Shown here piece by piece: positions 34,161-45,598 of a stretch of 64,000 nt of DNA. Below the pieces are notes generated by a model. The model was not told the origin of the DNA. It did no database searches and saw only the letters and a program-made list of their open reading frames with translations. Made by a program: the position numbers and the translations under genes. Source of the stretch: Brassica napus (lineage: Eukaryota; Streptophyta; Magnoliopsida; Brassicales; Brassicaceae). The first letter of the stretch is position 1, and the number at the start of each line of letters is the position of its first letter. Location of the stretch: contig NC_063450.1 of assembly GCF_020379485.1 (NCBI RefSeq), positions 29,674,137 through 29,738,136 of the forward strand. Direction: 5' to 3'.

Positions 34161-36341
34161 ATGTAAGGACCCTATCCCACTCTCTTAGGTTCTATTTGTT
34201 AGGTTTTTGTGTAGTTTTGATAGATTTTTGTTAAGGTGATTGGTTAGGATTGTGATTTGGTTGTATAATAGGTTTAGAATTGTGATTTGGTTGAATGATT
34301 TGTTTTGTTGAATTGATTTAGAATTTTTGTATAATTTTTTTTTTCTATTTATAAAATCGATTTTTGTATATAAAATCGATTTTTGTATTTTACAAAACGA
34401 TTTTTCTATATAAATTCGATTTTTTGGACTTTACAAAAAAAAAATTTCTTTATAAATTCAATTTTTTGGATTTTACAAAACATTTTAAATATCTATAAAA
34501 CTTTTTTTGTGATTAAAAACTATTATTTGGGATTTAAAAATATTTTTAATATATATAAAACTATTATTAAAACTTTTTGGGATTTAAAAATATTTTTAAT
34601 ATATATTTTTAATATATATAAAACTATTATTAAAAACTATTATTTGGGATTTAAAAATATCTATAAAACTTTTTTTGTGATTAAAAAATTAATTTATATA
34701 TTTTTGTATTTATTAAATATATTTTTTAAATTTACAGGTCTCATGATGATCAGACCCGGCCTCGACAGCGTCGTGGTCGTGGTGGTACGGGGAGCCAGTC
34801 TCGGGATTCCAGCCATTTTCAGGATTCCCCTTCGCCCCACAGCTCCAACCATACATCTCCCTCTGCTGCACCCGCTCCTGCTCCTCTTGCTCCCGCTGCT
34901 GCATCCGCTCCTGTTCATCCGGGTCCTCCGGGAGTGATGCGTGTTGCGGAGTTGGTTCAACAGCCCGGTCGTGACCATCTTCCGTATCTCACTCCGTATC
35001 CACATGAACGGGGTCAAACATGGTAATTAAACATTTTTTTTTCTTTAAATTTGGATTCATTATTAACCGTTTGTTCTTTTACTAAGGTTCAACCGATCCG
35101 GGAACGGGATCAGCGCATGGATCAACCGTATGATGTACTCGGCCCTCGACAGTGGACATCCGACTTTCACTCACTTCCCAACCGACAAGCAGGTTCTGTG
35201 GTTTCGTCAGTTTGCGGTAAGTATTCTAATTTTTTACTTATATTTTTAATCTTTAATATAAATTTTCTACTAATTGTGTTTTTTTTCAGCAAGAGTTCAA
35301 CTGGAATTCCGATGAGACGCTCTTTATCTATCACCACTTCGTCCATAAAGTAATGGACAACTATGGGAAGCAGATCCACGAGTGGAAGAAGAAGTGGGAA
35401 ATCAATAAGGTTCGATTTAATTTATTAAACCATTTTTTAATTTATTAAACTATTTTTTAATTTATTAAATTTTTCTTTTTTTTTTATTAAAAGGTCCCAA
35501 AGTCGATGAACGACACGGTCTGGAAGGAGTTGTGTGCGCATTGGGATAAGGAAGAGACGAAAGAAACTTCTTCCACCAACTCCACCAACCGCAAGAGCGA
35601 CCGTAAAGGGAAGGGCATCTACAAGCATAACTTGGGTGCTCAATCTATTGCCACTCTCGGAGATCGCATGGTAAGTTCAACCGCTTTTTCTTCAATTATT
35701 TGAGTTTCAGAATTTAAATTTATTGTGCATTTCTTCTAATTTCTAATGTTTCTTTAATTTATGTTTTTTTTCAAGGCGGAAGAAAATGATGGCGAGCCGG
35801 TTGATGATCTCGCCCTAATGAGGAGGGCGTATACCAACAAGAAGACCGGCCAGATTGATGACGGTCTTGTGAGGGACGTGGTCGACCTGGTCCAAACTCA
35901 GGTGGTAGACGAAGTGTCTCAGCTTCAAACCGAGGATGACGCTTCGACGGCTTCGACCAACTTGTCCCGGTTTCGAATCAACGAAATCGTTGAATCCGTA
36001 AGTTCTTTGTTTTTAAAAGTTCAATTCATTTATTTCTTGGTTTAAATTTCTAAATTTGGCTTTTTTCTATTCAGTCGGTTCCAAAGAAGAAGGGACGTTT
36101 GGTCGGTTTGGGTCGTCGCACCCGGTCGGTTCCCCCTTCTTCTGCACCACCGCCCTTCGTTGATCCAGAAGTACTTACGGCCCAGTTGAAGGACAAAGAT
36201 GATCGTATATCTTTGTTAGAGACCCAGATGGCGGCTCAACAGGCGGGCTATGAGGCACAGAGGAGGCTGAACCAGCAAATGATGGAGATGATGCAGAGGA
36301 TGTACCCGAACGAGGTGTTCCCGGACGTGCCAGACCCGTAG
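34161..36341 (+). CDS. TNPA-like plant transposase (Ptta/En-Spm family)
   Basis: Second En/Spm protein, expected to bind subterminal repeats and hold the ends together. Exons: 34161-34162, 34738-35022, 35087-35216, 35290-35409, 35494-35670, 35776-35997 and 36075-36341, all GT-AG, joining to 400 aa without a stop. The start codon is itself split: exon 1 ends in AT before gtaagg and exon 2 supplies G, giving [13 protein letters not shown]. The Pro/Ala/Ser-rich N-terminus is followed by the family core ([38 protein letters not shown]-like [13 protein letters not shown]) and a TNK(K)TGQIDDG motif. A coiled coil ([19 protein letters not shown]) lies near the C-terminus. An alternative start is the in-frame Met in exon 2 (GVMRV). 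Confidence 0.8.
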
Positions 36342-36484
36342 TTTTTTTTTTTCCACAAACTCGGAATGTTTTATTTTTATTTGTGAAACTTTGAATATTA
36401 ATTAATATGATTTCAATTTTACTTTTAATTTCATATTTTCGAATTTAAATTTCAGAAATTTTATCTTTTTAAAAAAATTAATAT

Positions 36485-37064
36485 TTTTTACATTCCGAGG
36501 AAATTAATTATATTTTTCACTTGATCGATCGATGCGTTTTTGTTCAAAAACGCATCGATCGATGCGTTTTTTAAAAAACGTTCGGGCTATACCGAGGGAC
36601 AGGTTCCTCTGTTTATTCTGAGGAACTTTTCCCTCGGTATATTCCGAGGGACATATCCCTCGGAAAATTCCGAGGGAGCCGTCCCTCGGAAAATTCCGAG
36701 GAACTGGTCCCTCGGTATATACCGAGGGAAAAGTTCCTCGGAATTTTCCGAGGAAAATGTCCGTCGGTATACTCCAATCGATCGATGTATATATGTCCAA
36801 AAACGCATCGATCGATGAACTTCCGAGGAATTATACCGACGAAGTTCTCCCTCGGTATATTCCGAGGACATTTCCGACAAACTAGTGATCCTCGGAATTT
36901 CCTCGGAATTCCGACGGAAAATTCCGAGGGATTTCCGAGGAAAAAATAAATTCCGAGGAATTATTTCCGATGACGTGTTTCGTCGGTATGTCGTCGGAAT
37001 AACGATATTCCGACGAAATTCCGACGATTTTTTCCCTCAAAATCCTTGATGTTTTCTTGTAGTG
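36485..37064. repeat. Right subterminal repeat field of the CACTA element
   Basis: Alternating direct and inverted ttccgaggga/tccctcgga motifs with three long palindromic stretches and four copies of the gcatcgatcgatg motif, ending in the terminal inverted repeat. It can form long hairpins. Confidence 0.75.
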
Positions 37065-37097
37065 ACTGGTGAGCTCTCGAAAAATCTTTTACCATTA

Positions 37098-37296
37098 AAC
37101 CATGATTAACCTGAGGTTATTTGAGTTAGATTCTTATAATAAAGTTAAGAACCGGTTCTTAAAGTTCTTATTTAAGAACCGGTTCTTAAAGTCTTTATTT
37201 AAGAACCGGTTCTTACCTTTTTTAGTTAAAAATTAAGAAACAGTTTCTTAATTTCCGGTAAGAACCTCTTCCTAAGAATCCGGGTTAATCATGCTC
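37098..37296. mobile_element. Tourist-like MITE with palindromic core
   Basis: 199 bp flanked by TTA (37095-37097; 37297-37299). The ends are inverted repeats (AACCATGATTAACC and GGTTAATCATGCTC). The interior has three direct copies of the palindrome aagaaccggttctt. PIF/Harbinger-type by target site. It lies only 30 bp from the CACTA element. Confidence 0.65.
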
Positions 37297-37299
37297 TTA

Positions 37300-38570
37300 A
37301 TAATAAAGAAAATAATTGAAAAGAAGGAAAAATAGTATAGAGAATACCTTAAGAAACTTTTCTATAAATTTGAGAACCAATTGTACATATGGCAGTCAAT
37401 TAACGTGTCAACACTTATAAGAAATTTTAAAAAATGAAATAATTTTATTTTGTTTTTTTGTGAGAAACTTAATGGGTTTCTTCCACTAATGTTGCTCTAA
37501 CCAAGCAGGCTTTTGCTACGAATACTCAATACGATACCTGCGTGGTTTATAATGAGCCTAGAAATGTTGTGATTTCAGATGGGTTTTCCGTTGTTCAAGC
37601 TAAATTTTGGTGAAGTGGAGGTTGATTAATTTGTGTAGTAAGAAAATTGACTATTTTTTTCCGGGACCGGTGGTCAAATGATAAAATGGCTTTAGAACAT
37701 CAACACATTTTATGTTTTATTCGCTTGATGGATGAAATTCTAAGTCACATTATTGTCGAACACAAACAAATATGTGTTTCTGCTTATGGCTCATTTACAT
37801 ACCCAAAATGAAGATCTATCTCTCCATAAATTTGGTATACCTCAGTTACAAAAAAAAAAAAAAAATTTGGTATACCACAAGGTTAATAAAAAAAATGTGT
37901 GGGTTAGTATGCTACCATCACTCTTCGTTATCTTCATAAGTTTAAAATATGAGAATTCTAAGAATTTGAAAATTGAAATCGATTTTATAGCCTAAAATTA
38001 TACAGATATACTATATAACATAACTATAATGTGGAAGTCCGATGTAATTTACGTGTTTTGCATGCCAGGAATTACGTGGCATATAGCGGAAAACATGAAA
38101 ATAGTTAGAGGAACAGAATATGCATGCATTAACTATTAATCTTCAAAAAAAAAAAAAACTATTAGTGTGATTTGTAGTTTTAGTAAGAAAGTTCGAGAGT
38201 AACCAACACACGGCAACAATTTTTTAAGACGATTTTAATCTCAAGGATGCATATTTGGGTAAAAATGTTTGACAACTACTCGGCATGGTTGACGTTTGTT
38301 ATGGACCATTAATCTCATACGTCATTTGGATTGACTAAAGCAACGCTGCCGACACACGTGCATGTGCATGATATTGATCACTTTAGTATATAACTATATA
38401 TATGTCCGATTTACAAAATTTGCAGATAAATTTTTTGTTTAAAACTAATAGCTTTCGAAAAACAAGAGTAACATATACTTATATCCATTTCCCGCCAAGT
38501 GTGTATGCATATTCTTATTTTTACAAACATATCTAAATTTGTAAGAAAATATGATTTCCTTTAAACAATT
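37300..38570. other. AT-rich intergenic, no gene recognised
   Basis: No open frame with a recognisable domain. A possible short interspersed element near 37660 could not be supported. Confidence 0.4.
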
Positions 38571-38571
38571 A

Positions 38572-39930
38572 CTAGATTTTGACCCGTCCTAATATTTTTT
38601 GTTTTAGTTATTTTTGAAAATTTTAATTTTAATAAGACCTTCACTAACTTTAAGTAAAATTACATTTAATAAATATTTTTTAATCGAATAACCTATTTAA
38701 AACCCGTTATACTAAATGAGTTTCATTTATATGAATATTTATTTCCATTAAAATTTCACTTAAACCCTATTAAATCCTATTTTTAACATCAAATGCTTTG
38801 TTAATTGATAAACTTAATGTCTGTGTAAAATATTTAAAATTTGAAAGAAAAATGTCTAGTCGAATAAATCTAATTTTTTGGCGGAGATGTAAGCTATGTT
38901 GTTGTAGTGTGATAATATTTTTTGAAAAAAATATATCAAATTTTATTATAATTATGAGGAATAATTATTATATTATGTCAATAACGTAACGCTATACATA
39001 ATTATATAAAATAACGTGTTATATTAATCAAATAAAAGGTTAAAATCAAAAAATAATTTTTATTTAAACACCCAATAACAAAAAAAAAACAAAAATATAT
39101 GGTAACAAAAATGTCTTTTTAATGTCGAGAATCAGTTTTAACCTTTATAAGGGTTTATATTTTTATTTAAACACCCAATAACAAAAAAAATACAAAAATA
39201 TATTTTTATAAATTTTTGTTGCCATATACATAGTTCTTTAAAACATGACTTAAAGTGGTTATCCCTGACTTTAAAATATATTCATTTAGATGAAGTTATA
39301 TAACTTGTGCAGTTATATAAAAATTAGTTTTTTTAGTTGGACATAACTTTTTATCAATTGGTTATATCTATTCTATTAAAATAGCAGTGTGACCCATTGA
39401 TAAAAGTATGGTTCAACTATTATTTCTTTTATCTTTATCATTATTTAGAATATTATTTATTATGCTTTATACCATTAGACCTATATTTAAATTACCAATT
39501 GAAAAGATCTAAAAAAATGTAAAACAAAAAATATATCCGTCCTTTTTGAAGGAGGGTCAGAATCTAGTTTATGCTTTAATATAATAGATAATAATCGAGT
39601 ATAATTGCAATTTTGTTTAATAATCAATATTATTAGTCTTCTTCTATTAAAATTAAATTAGCCATAAACCTAGATGTGGTTAAGAAAACAATATAAATTT
39701 ATATGGCTCCTTGCAATCAGACCAAATGGAACAAATCAGTTGATTTTAAAAACAAAATCGAGGCCCATGGCCCAATTTATATGGCTCTTTGTGTTGGAAG
39801 AAAACGTAACCGCTTCTTATACAAAGAGAACGTGTTATTGATTTAATTAAAGTAGATACAGTTATAAAAAAAAAATCAATTGGACATAACTTGTTATCAA
39901 TGGGTCACACTGCTGTTTTAATAGAATAGA
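38572..39930 (-). mobile_element. Probable non-autonomous Helitron with nested copy
   Basis: Read on minus, it starts TCTATTCTATTAAAACAGC at 39930 (host plus-strand T at 39931) and ends in CTAG at 38575-38572 (host A at 38571) after GACGGGTCAAAAT. It is 1,359 bp without coding sequence. The 3' hairpin is decayed. A second Helitron of the same family is inserted inside in the opposite orientation. Confidence 0.45.
39367..39567 (+). mobile_element. Small Helitron, same family as 56170-56361
   Basis: 201 bp, starting TCTATTCTATTAAAATAGC after host A and ending in an imperfect hairpin (ccgtcctttttgaaggaggg) then TCAGAATCTAG before host T. The same sequence in inverse orientation is present at 56170-56361, which confirms both boundaries. 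Confidence 0.75.
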
Positions 39931-40124
39931 TAAAAATATATTATATACTGGGAAAATAATAGTAGTATACGTTTTATTCGTTTCATTTTTGAAAAAAATT
40001 TACATTATATGTATATGAATATGAATATCAAATGTACAGAACAAATGCATATATATAGTACAAATTCGAATAGAATTAACGTCATCAAATTCTCACCACA
40101 TCTATAAATATATTGGGTGAATTC

Positions 40125-40540
40125 TTTTTTTTTTTTGAAAGAAAGTTAAATTAATTCAAACAAAAAATACTGTTTACAACCAAGGTTGCTTGTTTTAAGC
40201 TCAAAAGAATTTGAAACTTTGTTTTACATTTGAAAGTAGGATCATCTAAAGGAGAACCAAGTTCCCATGGCTCCCTGATAAGCTGAGTTGTGGCTACGTC
40301 TGATGCTTGAGATACGATTTCGAACTTGTTTGTCGATGATTTTTGTAAGCCCTGACGCAGCCTTTGGGTCCTCTCCAAACCTCCTACCATTCCGTTCTGC
40401 CCAAACTGCACATATAGTGGCTTGGAAAGTATATCGAAACAAGAACAGCTCCAGTTTGCTTCGCCTTTTAGTGAAAAGGGGTAGTTGGTTTTTCTCCCAC
40501 ATGACCATTCATTGTTCCTTAAGGTTTTTCTCTTTCAATT
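40125..40540 (-). mobile_element. 5'-truncated LINE tail
   Basis: On minus, an 88-codon open frame (40508-40242) reads FRYTFQATICAVWAERNGRR then TKIIDKQVRNRISS. This is the conserved C-terminus after the zf-RVT domain of plant L1-type LINEs. It is followed by an A-tail (T-run 40125-40136 on plus). Only the last 400 bp of the element is present, as expected from truncated reverse transcription. No clear target duplication was found. Confidence 0.7.
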
Positions 40541-40745
40541 AACATTCACAATCTACGGATTGCTCGATATATAGTAATATATTTGCATATGTATGTAAGC
40601 TGTTGTGTATATTGGATATTGACATATTTGTATGTATATATATACATATGTATATAACTAAGGTGATGCAGGTGTGAAGGCAAGCGTGATAAATAGAGGG
40701 ATTGAAGAGAGATAGTAGATATACCCTTTTGCTAATGCTTCAAGT

Positions 40746-42317
40746 ATGAGTAGTGGAGGGCAGATAACAGTTACGCCACCAATTCTCTTCTTCAGGTTTT
40801 TCTCCATCTTCCTTATAATTCTTTTCATAGACATGCATACTGAAATTTATTTCCTACACACACAAATATATATATTCAAATGAAAATGAATAGATTTAAG
40901 AAACTAGAAGTTTATATAAAAATATATAGAAGTATATATAAATATATAAAAAATTCTAGTTTTTTAAATCTATTAATCTTTATCTGTTTTATTCAGAAAA
41001 GTTTTATCGAAGGCCAAACCGGTATTGATAAAGAACACAAAAGAAATGATGATAAATCTAAACTTTCCTCAGAGCATCAAAATAGCTGATTTGGGATGTG
41101 CTTGGGGACAAAACACGTTCTTGACAATGTCTGAGATCGTCAATATAATCAATTTGTCATGCCAACAATGGAACCAAAAGCCACCGGAGATTGACTGTTG
41201 TTTAAACGATCTACCAAATAACGATTTCAACACGACATTATTTTAAATTAATACCTTTCTTCAAAAAGAGGGTCAAAAGAAAAGGGTCGTGCTTCGTTTC
41301 TGGAGTCCCCGGTTCCTTCTACTCGAGGCTCTTTCCCCGCAATAGTCTCCATTTCGCACATTCATCTTACAGTCTTCATTGGCTCTCTAAGGTCTTACAT
41401 ATTTATTTCCATACGTTTTATAAGCAAAAGGATACATATATGGTTCTAACGATGGAATTGTGGGGGTTTATAATTAAGGTTCCCCAAGGACTTGAGAAGA
41501 ATACCTCGAGTGTGTACATAACAACTTCAAGCCTTCCTAGTGCATACGAGGCTTACTTGAATCAATTCCAAAGAGACTTTGGCACATTTCTAAGAATGCG
41601 TTCTGAAGAGATGGTTTGTAATGGACGCATGGTTCTCACTTTCATTGGTAGAAGCACTCTTGATGATCCACTCTATAGAGATTGTTGTCACTTTTGGACA
41701 CTTATATCCGAATCTATGTGCGACCTAGTCTTTGAGGTAACTTATATATATAACATATATATTTTTAGCTAATTAATGGTTTATATAAGATTATTCGACC
41801 ATGTTAATATATATAGGGCATTATGAGTGCATCTAAGGTTGAGTCACTCAACATGCCGTTTTATGATCCAAGCAAAGAAGAAGTGAAGGAGGTGATTCAA
41901 AACGAAGGCTCCTTCGAGATCAATGACTTGGAGATTCATGGATTTGATCTCGGCCAGAGTAGTGGTAACAACGAGGAAGGTGGAGCAGGGGAAAAGGAAG
42001 CCAAATGTATCAGAGCGGTAAGTGAATCGATGCTTGTAGCACACTTCGGGGATGATATTATCGACGCATTGTTTAACAAGTTTGCATACCATGCGTCCCA
42101 ACATGCTGGCTGCGCTTGCGAAACGACAGTTACTCTTGTCGTTTCCTTGAATAGAGAAAATAATAATTTCATTAGAAATTGTCCATGTAATTTGGTCAGA
42201 TCAACATCTTTGTACGTAGCCTCTCTCCACCACCATAGTATTCACCTATCAGATGAGAATATTTACGATGAAATAAAGCATTTGAGATGTTTTTTTAATC
42301 AAAAGTTAAAACCATAG
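40746..42317 (+). pseudogene. SABATH carboxyl methyltransferase, frameshifted
   Basis: SAM-dependent carboxyl methyltransferase (salicylate/jasmonate/benzoate type). Exons 40746-40795, 40997-41391, 41479-41736 and 41817-42317, GT-AG introns. Exon 2 holds the SAM site (IKIADLGCAWGQNTFLTMSE) and PPEIDCCLNDLPNNDFNTT. One extra base near 41241 creates TAA at 41244-41246, after which the second frame continues FKLIPFFKKR, SGVPGSFYSRLFP and SSYSLHWLSK. Exons 3-4 are open (YITTSSLPSAYEAYLNQFQ; NGRMVLTFIGRSTLDDPL; GSFEINDLEIHGFDLG; FNKFAYHASQHAGC). The usual stop after VVSL(N/T)R is lost and about 50 residues are added. Closest from memory is Arabidopsis At5g66430. Confidence 0.85.
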
Positions 42318-42826
42318 GAAAAATATAGAGCTAATAAAGCTAATATGCAAATTCTTAAAGAAACAAACTTTAGGCCCATTATTTATATAAAAAGAAAATC
42401 GAGGGCTTCACTGTCATAAACAATACTCTACAAGGTACTTTCGAAATAAATAAAAGTTGGATCATCCTGCAATATATGAACGAATAGGGAGAATTAGGTA
42501 ATAATAAAACGTGGAGACTAAAATGTTGTAATAAGAAAATATATAGCGGCAAATCTGTAAAAAAACAGGAAGACTATGCCAAATACGATAGAATCGAAAA
42601 TACAAAAAAAAAAAAAACAGATCGGGACGATGCCACCAGCCGACAAAAGCAGGTATGATGTCAGTGAAGAGACGTCGCCACGATTCAACAGCAATAGGAT
42701 GTATGATGTGTAGAGATAACGATTTCACTTGAGTCAACGGGATCGAGAGCAATCAATCACCAAGTTTCCCGTTCGCTTAAAAAGAAAAGTGTGTTTGTTT
42801 TGTAATTCTATAATCCGACAACTACG
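42318..42826 (+). promoter_or_regulatory. Upstream region of the Tm-1-like gene
   Basis: 508 bp between the SABATH pseudogene and the Tm-1-like start codon. It must contain that gene's promoter and 5' UTR. I saw no strong TATA element near the ATG. Confidence 0.35.
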
Positions 42827-45598
42827 ATGCCAGGCAAAACATACCGAGTCTTCTGTGTCGGAACCGTCGACACGAAGCTCGATGAGCTACGATTCCTTGC
42901 CGGATCAGTTCGATCAAACATCGGCGCCTTCTCCAACAGCAACTCATCTCCCAAGGTACACACTGTGGATCATAAAACAGTTTGGTTGTGATCTCTCTTT
43001 CTTCTGACATGTTAATTAGTTTGATCAGGTTGAGGTTGTGATTGTGGATGTTTCGTCCAGTCCTGATCATAAGGGAGTGGAGAATGTCCCCGACTTTGAA
43101 TTTGTTAAAAGAGATCAACTTCTATCAGCCTATGGATCAGCCAAACTCCCCGACGATAGAGGCGAGGCGGTTGCCATCATGAGCCAATGCCTTGAGACTT
43201 TTCTTAAGCTATCCCTCGAGGATAACTCTCTCGCTGGGGCTATTGGCCTCGGCGGGAGCGGAGGAACGTCCCTCATCTCCTCCGCTTTCAGGTCTCTCCC
43301 CATCGGCGTCCCAAAGGCCATTGTCTCCACAGTGGCCAGCGGTCATACCGAGCCTTACGTTGGGACCTCTGATTTGGTTTTAATCCCTTCCGTGGTTGAT
43401 GTCTGTGGTCTCAACAGCGTTAGCAAAGTTGTGTTTTCGAATGCCGCAGCTTCTTTCGCCGGTATGGTTCTCGGGAGGCTTACAACCTCCCCCGCTAGCG
43501 ACAACAACGACAAGGGAAAATGTACTGTGGGTATCACTATGTTCGGGGTGACGACTCCCTGCGTCAATGCTGTTCAGCAGATCTTAACAAGGCAAGGCTA
43601 CGAGACGCTTGTGTTTCACGCCACGGGTGTTGGCGGCAGAGCGATGGAGTCTTTGGTTAAGCAAGGGTTTATTCAGGGAGTGATGGATGTTACAACAACC
43701 GAGGTTGCGGACCATCTAGTCGGAGGAGTGATGGCGTGCGATAGTTCCCGTTTCGACGTAATCATAGAGAAAGGAATACCTTTGGTGTTAAGTGTAGGGG
43801 CCTTGGACATGGTGAACTTTGGTAGCAAAGATACTATACCTTCTCATTTCCAAACACGGAAGATTCATGTTCACAACGAACAGGTGAGTAAGTTGCATCT
43901 TTGAGTTTTTTCTTCTGTTTTTTTAGTAATAGGTGAGTATGTTTGTTTGTTTCTGTCTTTGGCAGGTGTCTCTAATCCGAACAACAGTAGAAGAGAACAA
44001 AAGGTTTGCAAGGTTTATTGCAGATAAACTGAACAAATCAACAACATCAAAAGTGAGGGTTTGCCTTCCAGAGAAAGGTGTGTCGGCACTGGATGCTCCA
44101 GGGATGCCTTTCTGGGATCCAGAAGCCAGTGGCACCCTCGTAAATGAACTGCAAAGTCTTATTCATGAAAATGAAGACAGACAGGTATATTTGTTTGTCT
44201 TCAATAAGCTTTCTACTTTTTTAAGGTGGTGAAAGAAAGGTTGTCTTCTTTCATCTTTGACACAGGTCAATAAATATTCACACCACATCAATGACCCTGA
44301 GTTTGCAGAGGCATTGGTTGCTTCATTTCTCGATATCTGTCCTAAAACCTACACACAACCCCGCTCTGAAACGGCTTCAACTAGAGAGCCTGATGTGCCT
44401 CCTAAGCGTGAAAGGATTCCATACAGTCCCAAAAGTTTCCCCAATGCAAAGCCAGGTTTCGTATTTTCCTTTCCCTATTTGATAAGGAGTAAAAAAAGCT
44501 TACTTAAATCATATGATTGGGGTCCAGAAACACTGGAACGAACTCAGGGCATTTTGGGAAGGCTGAGAGATCAAATAGAGAAGGGAGTAGCAATAATAGG
44601 GGGAGGAGCTGGGACGGGAATATCTGCAAAGTTTGAGGAAGCTGGTGGGATTGATCTGATAGTGATATACAACTCTGGACGTTTCCGGATGGCTGGAAGA
44701 GGATCTCTAGCTGGCTTGCTTCCATTCGCTGATGCCAATGCTGTCGTCCTCGAAATGGCTAATGAAGTTTTGCCCGTTAAGTGTTTCTTCTTACTCAATG
44801 AGCAAAGCATCTCTTTCCATTTACTTACTCATGGCTCTTTATCCAGGTAGTGAAGGCGGTGCCGGTTCTTGCTGGGGTATGTGCTACTGATCCATTTCGA
44901 CGTATGGACTATTTTCTGAAGCAGTTGGAGTCCATTGGGTTCGTTGGGGTCCAGAACTTTCCAACCGTCGGTCTCTTTGACGGTAATTTTAGACAAAATC
45001 TTGAGGAGACCGGAATGGGATATGGGTAAGCTAGCTAGCTACAAAAACCTAGAAAAAATCACTTGTGAGATTGTTTAAGTCTCTCCAATCCAAATAATGG
45101 TTCGATGGTTGCAGGCTGGAAGTTGAGATGATCGCAGAGGCGCATAAAATGGGGCTGTTGACAACTCCGTATGCTTTCAACCCAAAAGAAGGAGAAGAGA
45201 TGGCGAAAGCAGGAGCTGATATAATAGTAGCACACATGGGTCTAACTACATCTGGGAATATCGGGGCGAAGACCGCAGTGTCAGTGGAAGAAAGCGTTGT
45301 TCGTGTACAGGCTATTGCAGATGCTGCTCGTAGATTCAACCCGGACATCATAGTGCTCTGCCACGGAGGTATAGTAGTAACACTTTCAACAGTTACTGTT
45401 TTGTTAAGAGTTCTGTGGGAGTAAACTCTTTTTTTTTTGGTAGGTCCGATATCGGGACCGGAGGAGGCGGAGTATGTGTTGAAGAGAACAAAAGGTTGTG
45501 TACATGGATTCTATGGAGCGTCAAGCATGGAAAGGCTACCTGTAGAGCAAGCTATAACAAGCACTGTTCAAAAGTACAAGTCCATAGCGATGAAGTGA
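42827..45598 (+). CDS. Tm-1-like ATP-binding / TIM-barrel protein
   Basis: Intact seven-exon gene: 42827-42955, 43029-43883, 43966-44184, 44266-44775, 44847-45025, 45115-45368 and 45444-45598, all GT-AG, coding 766 aa. The N-terminal part (about 1-430) is the UPF0261/Tm-1-like ATP-binding module: [72 protein letters not shown]. The C-terminal part (from about 490) is a TIM-barrel module: [68 protein letters not shown]. The tomato relative Tm-1 inhibits tomato mosaic virus replication; the cellular role of the plant family is otherwise unclear. From memory it matches Arabidopsis At5g66420. It converges on the CCCH gene, with 377 bp between coding ends. Confidence 0.92.

Larger units (their letters stand above)
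26495..37064 (+). mobile_element. CACTA (En/Spm) transposon, apparently complete
   Basis: A 10,570-bp element starting CACTGCAAGAAAACA and ending TGTTTTCTTGTAGTG (inverted repeats, one mismatch in 15), flanked by the 3-bp duplication act at 26492-26494 and 37065-37067. It holds a TNP2-type transposase (26944-30561, plus), an ATHILA ORF1-like gene (32290-30842, minus) and a TNPA-like gene (34161-36341, plus). Both ends have dense subterminal motifs of the type ttccgaggaaattccgagg. Both transposase-type genes are open across all inferred exons, so the copy may be young and autonomous. Expression cannot be judged from sequence. Confidence 0.92.

Noticed and set aside
34383..34937. 184-codon plus-strand open frame rich in Phe, Ile and Lys
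   Set aside because: It covers the AT-rich first intron of the TNPA-like gene and reads exon 2 in the wrong frame.
36504..36880. Overlapping open frames on both strands with repeated RNFSLGIFRGT-like peptides
   Set aside because: They are translations of the palindromic subterminal repeats of the CACTA element, not proteins.
37650..37745. Possible SINE start (gaccggtggtcaaatgataaaa)
   Set aside because: Only an A-box-like stretch is visible; no B-box, tail or target duplication was found.
42462..42752. 96-codon minus-strand open frame upstream of the Tm-1-like gene
   Set aside because: No family motif, aromatic-rich AT-driven composition, and it overlaps the promoter of an intact gene.
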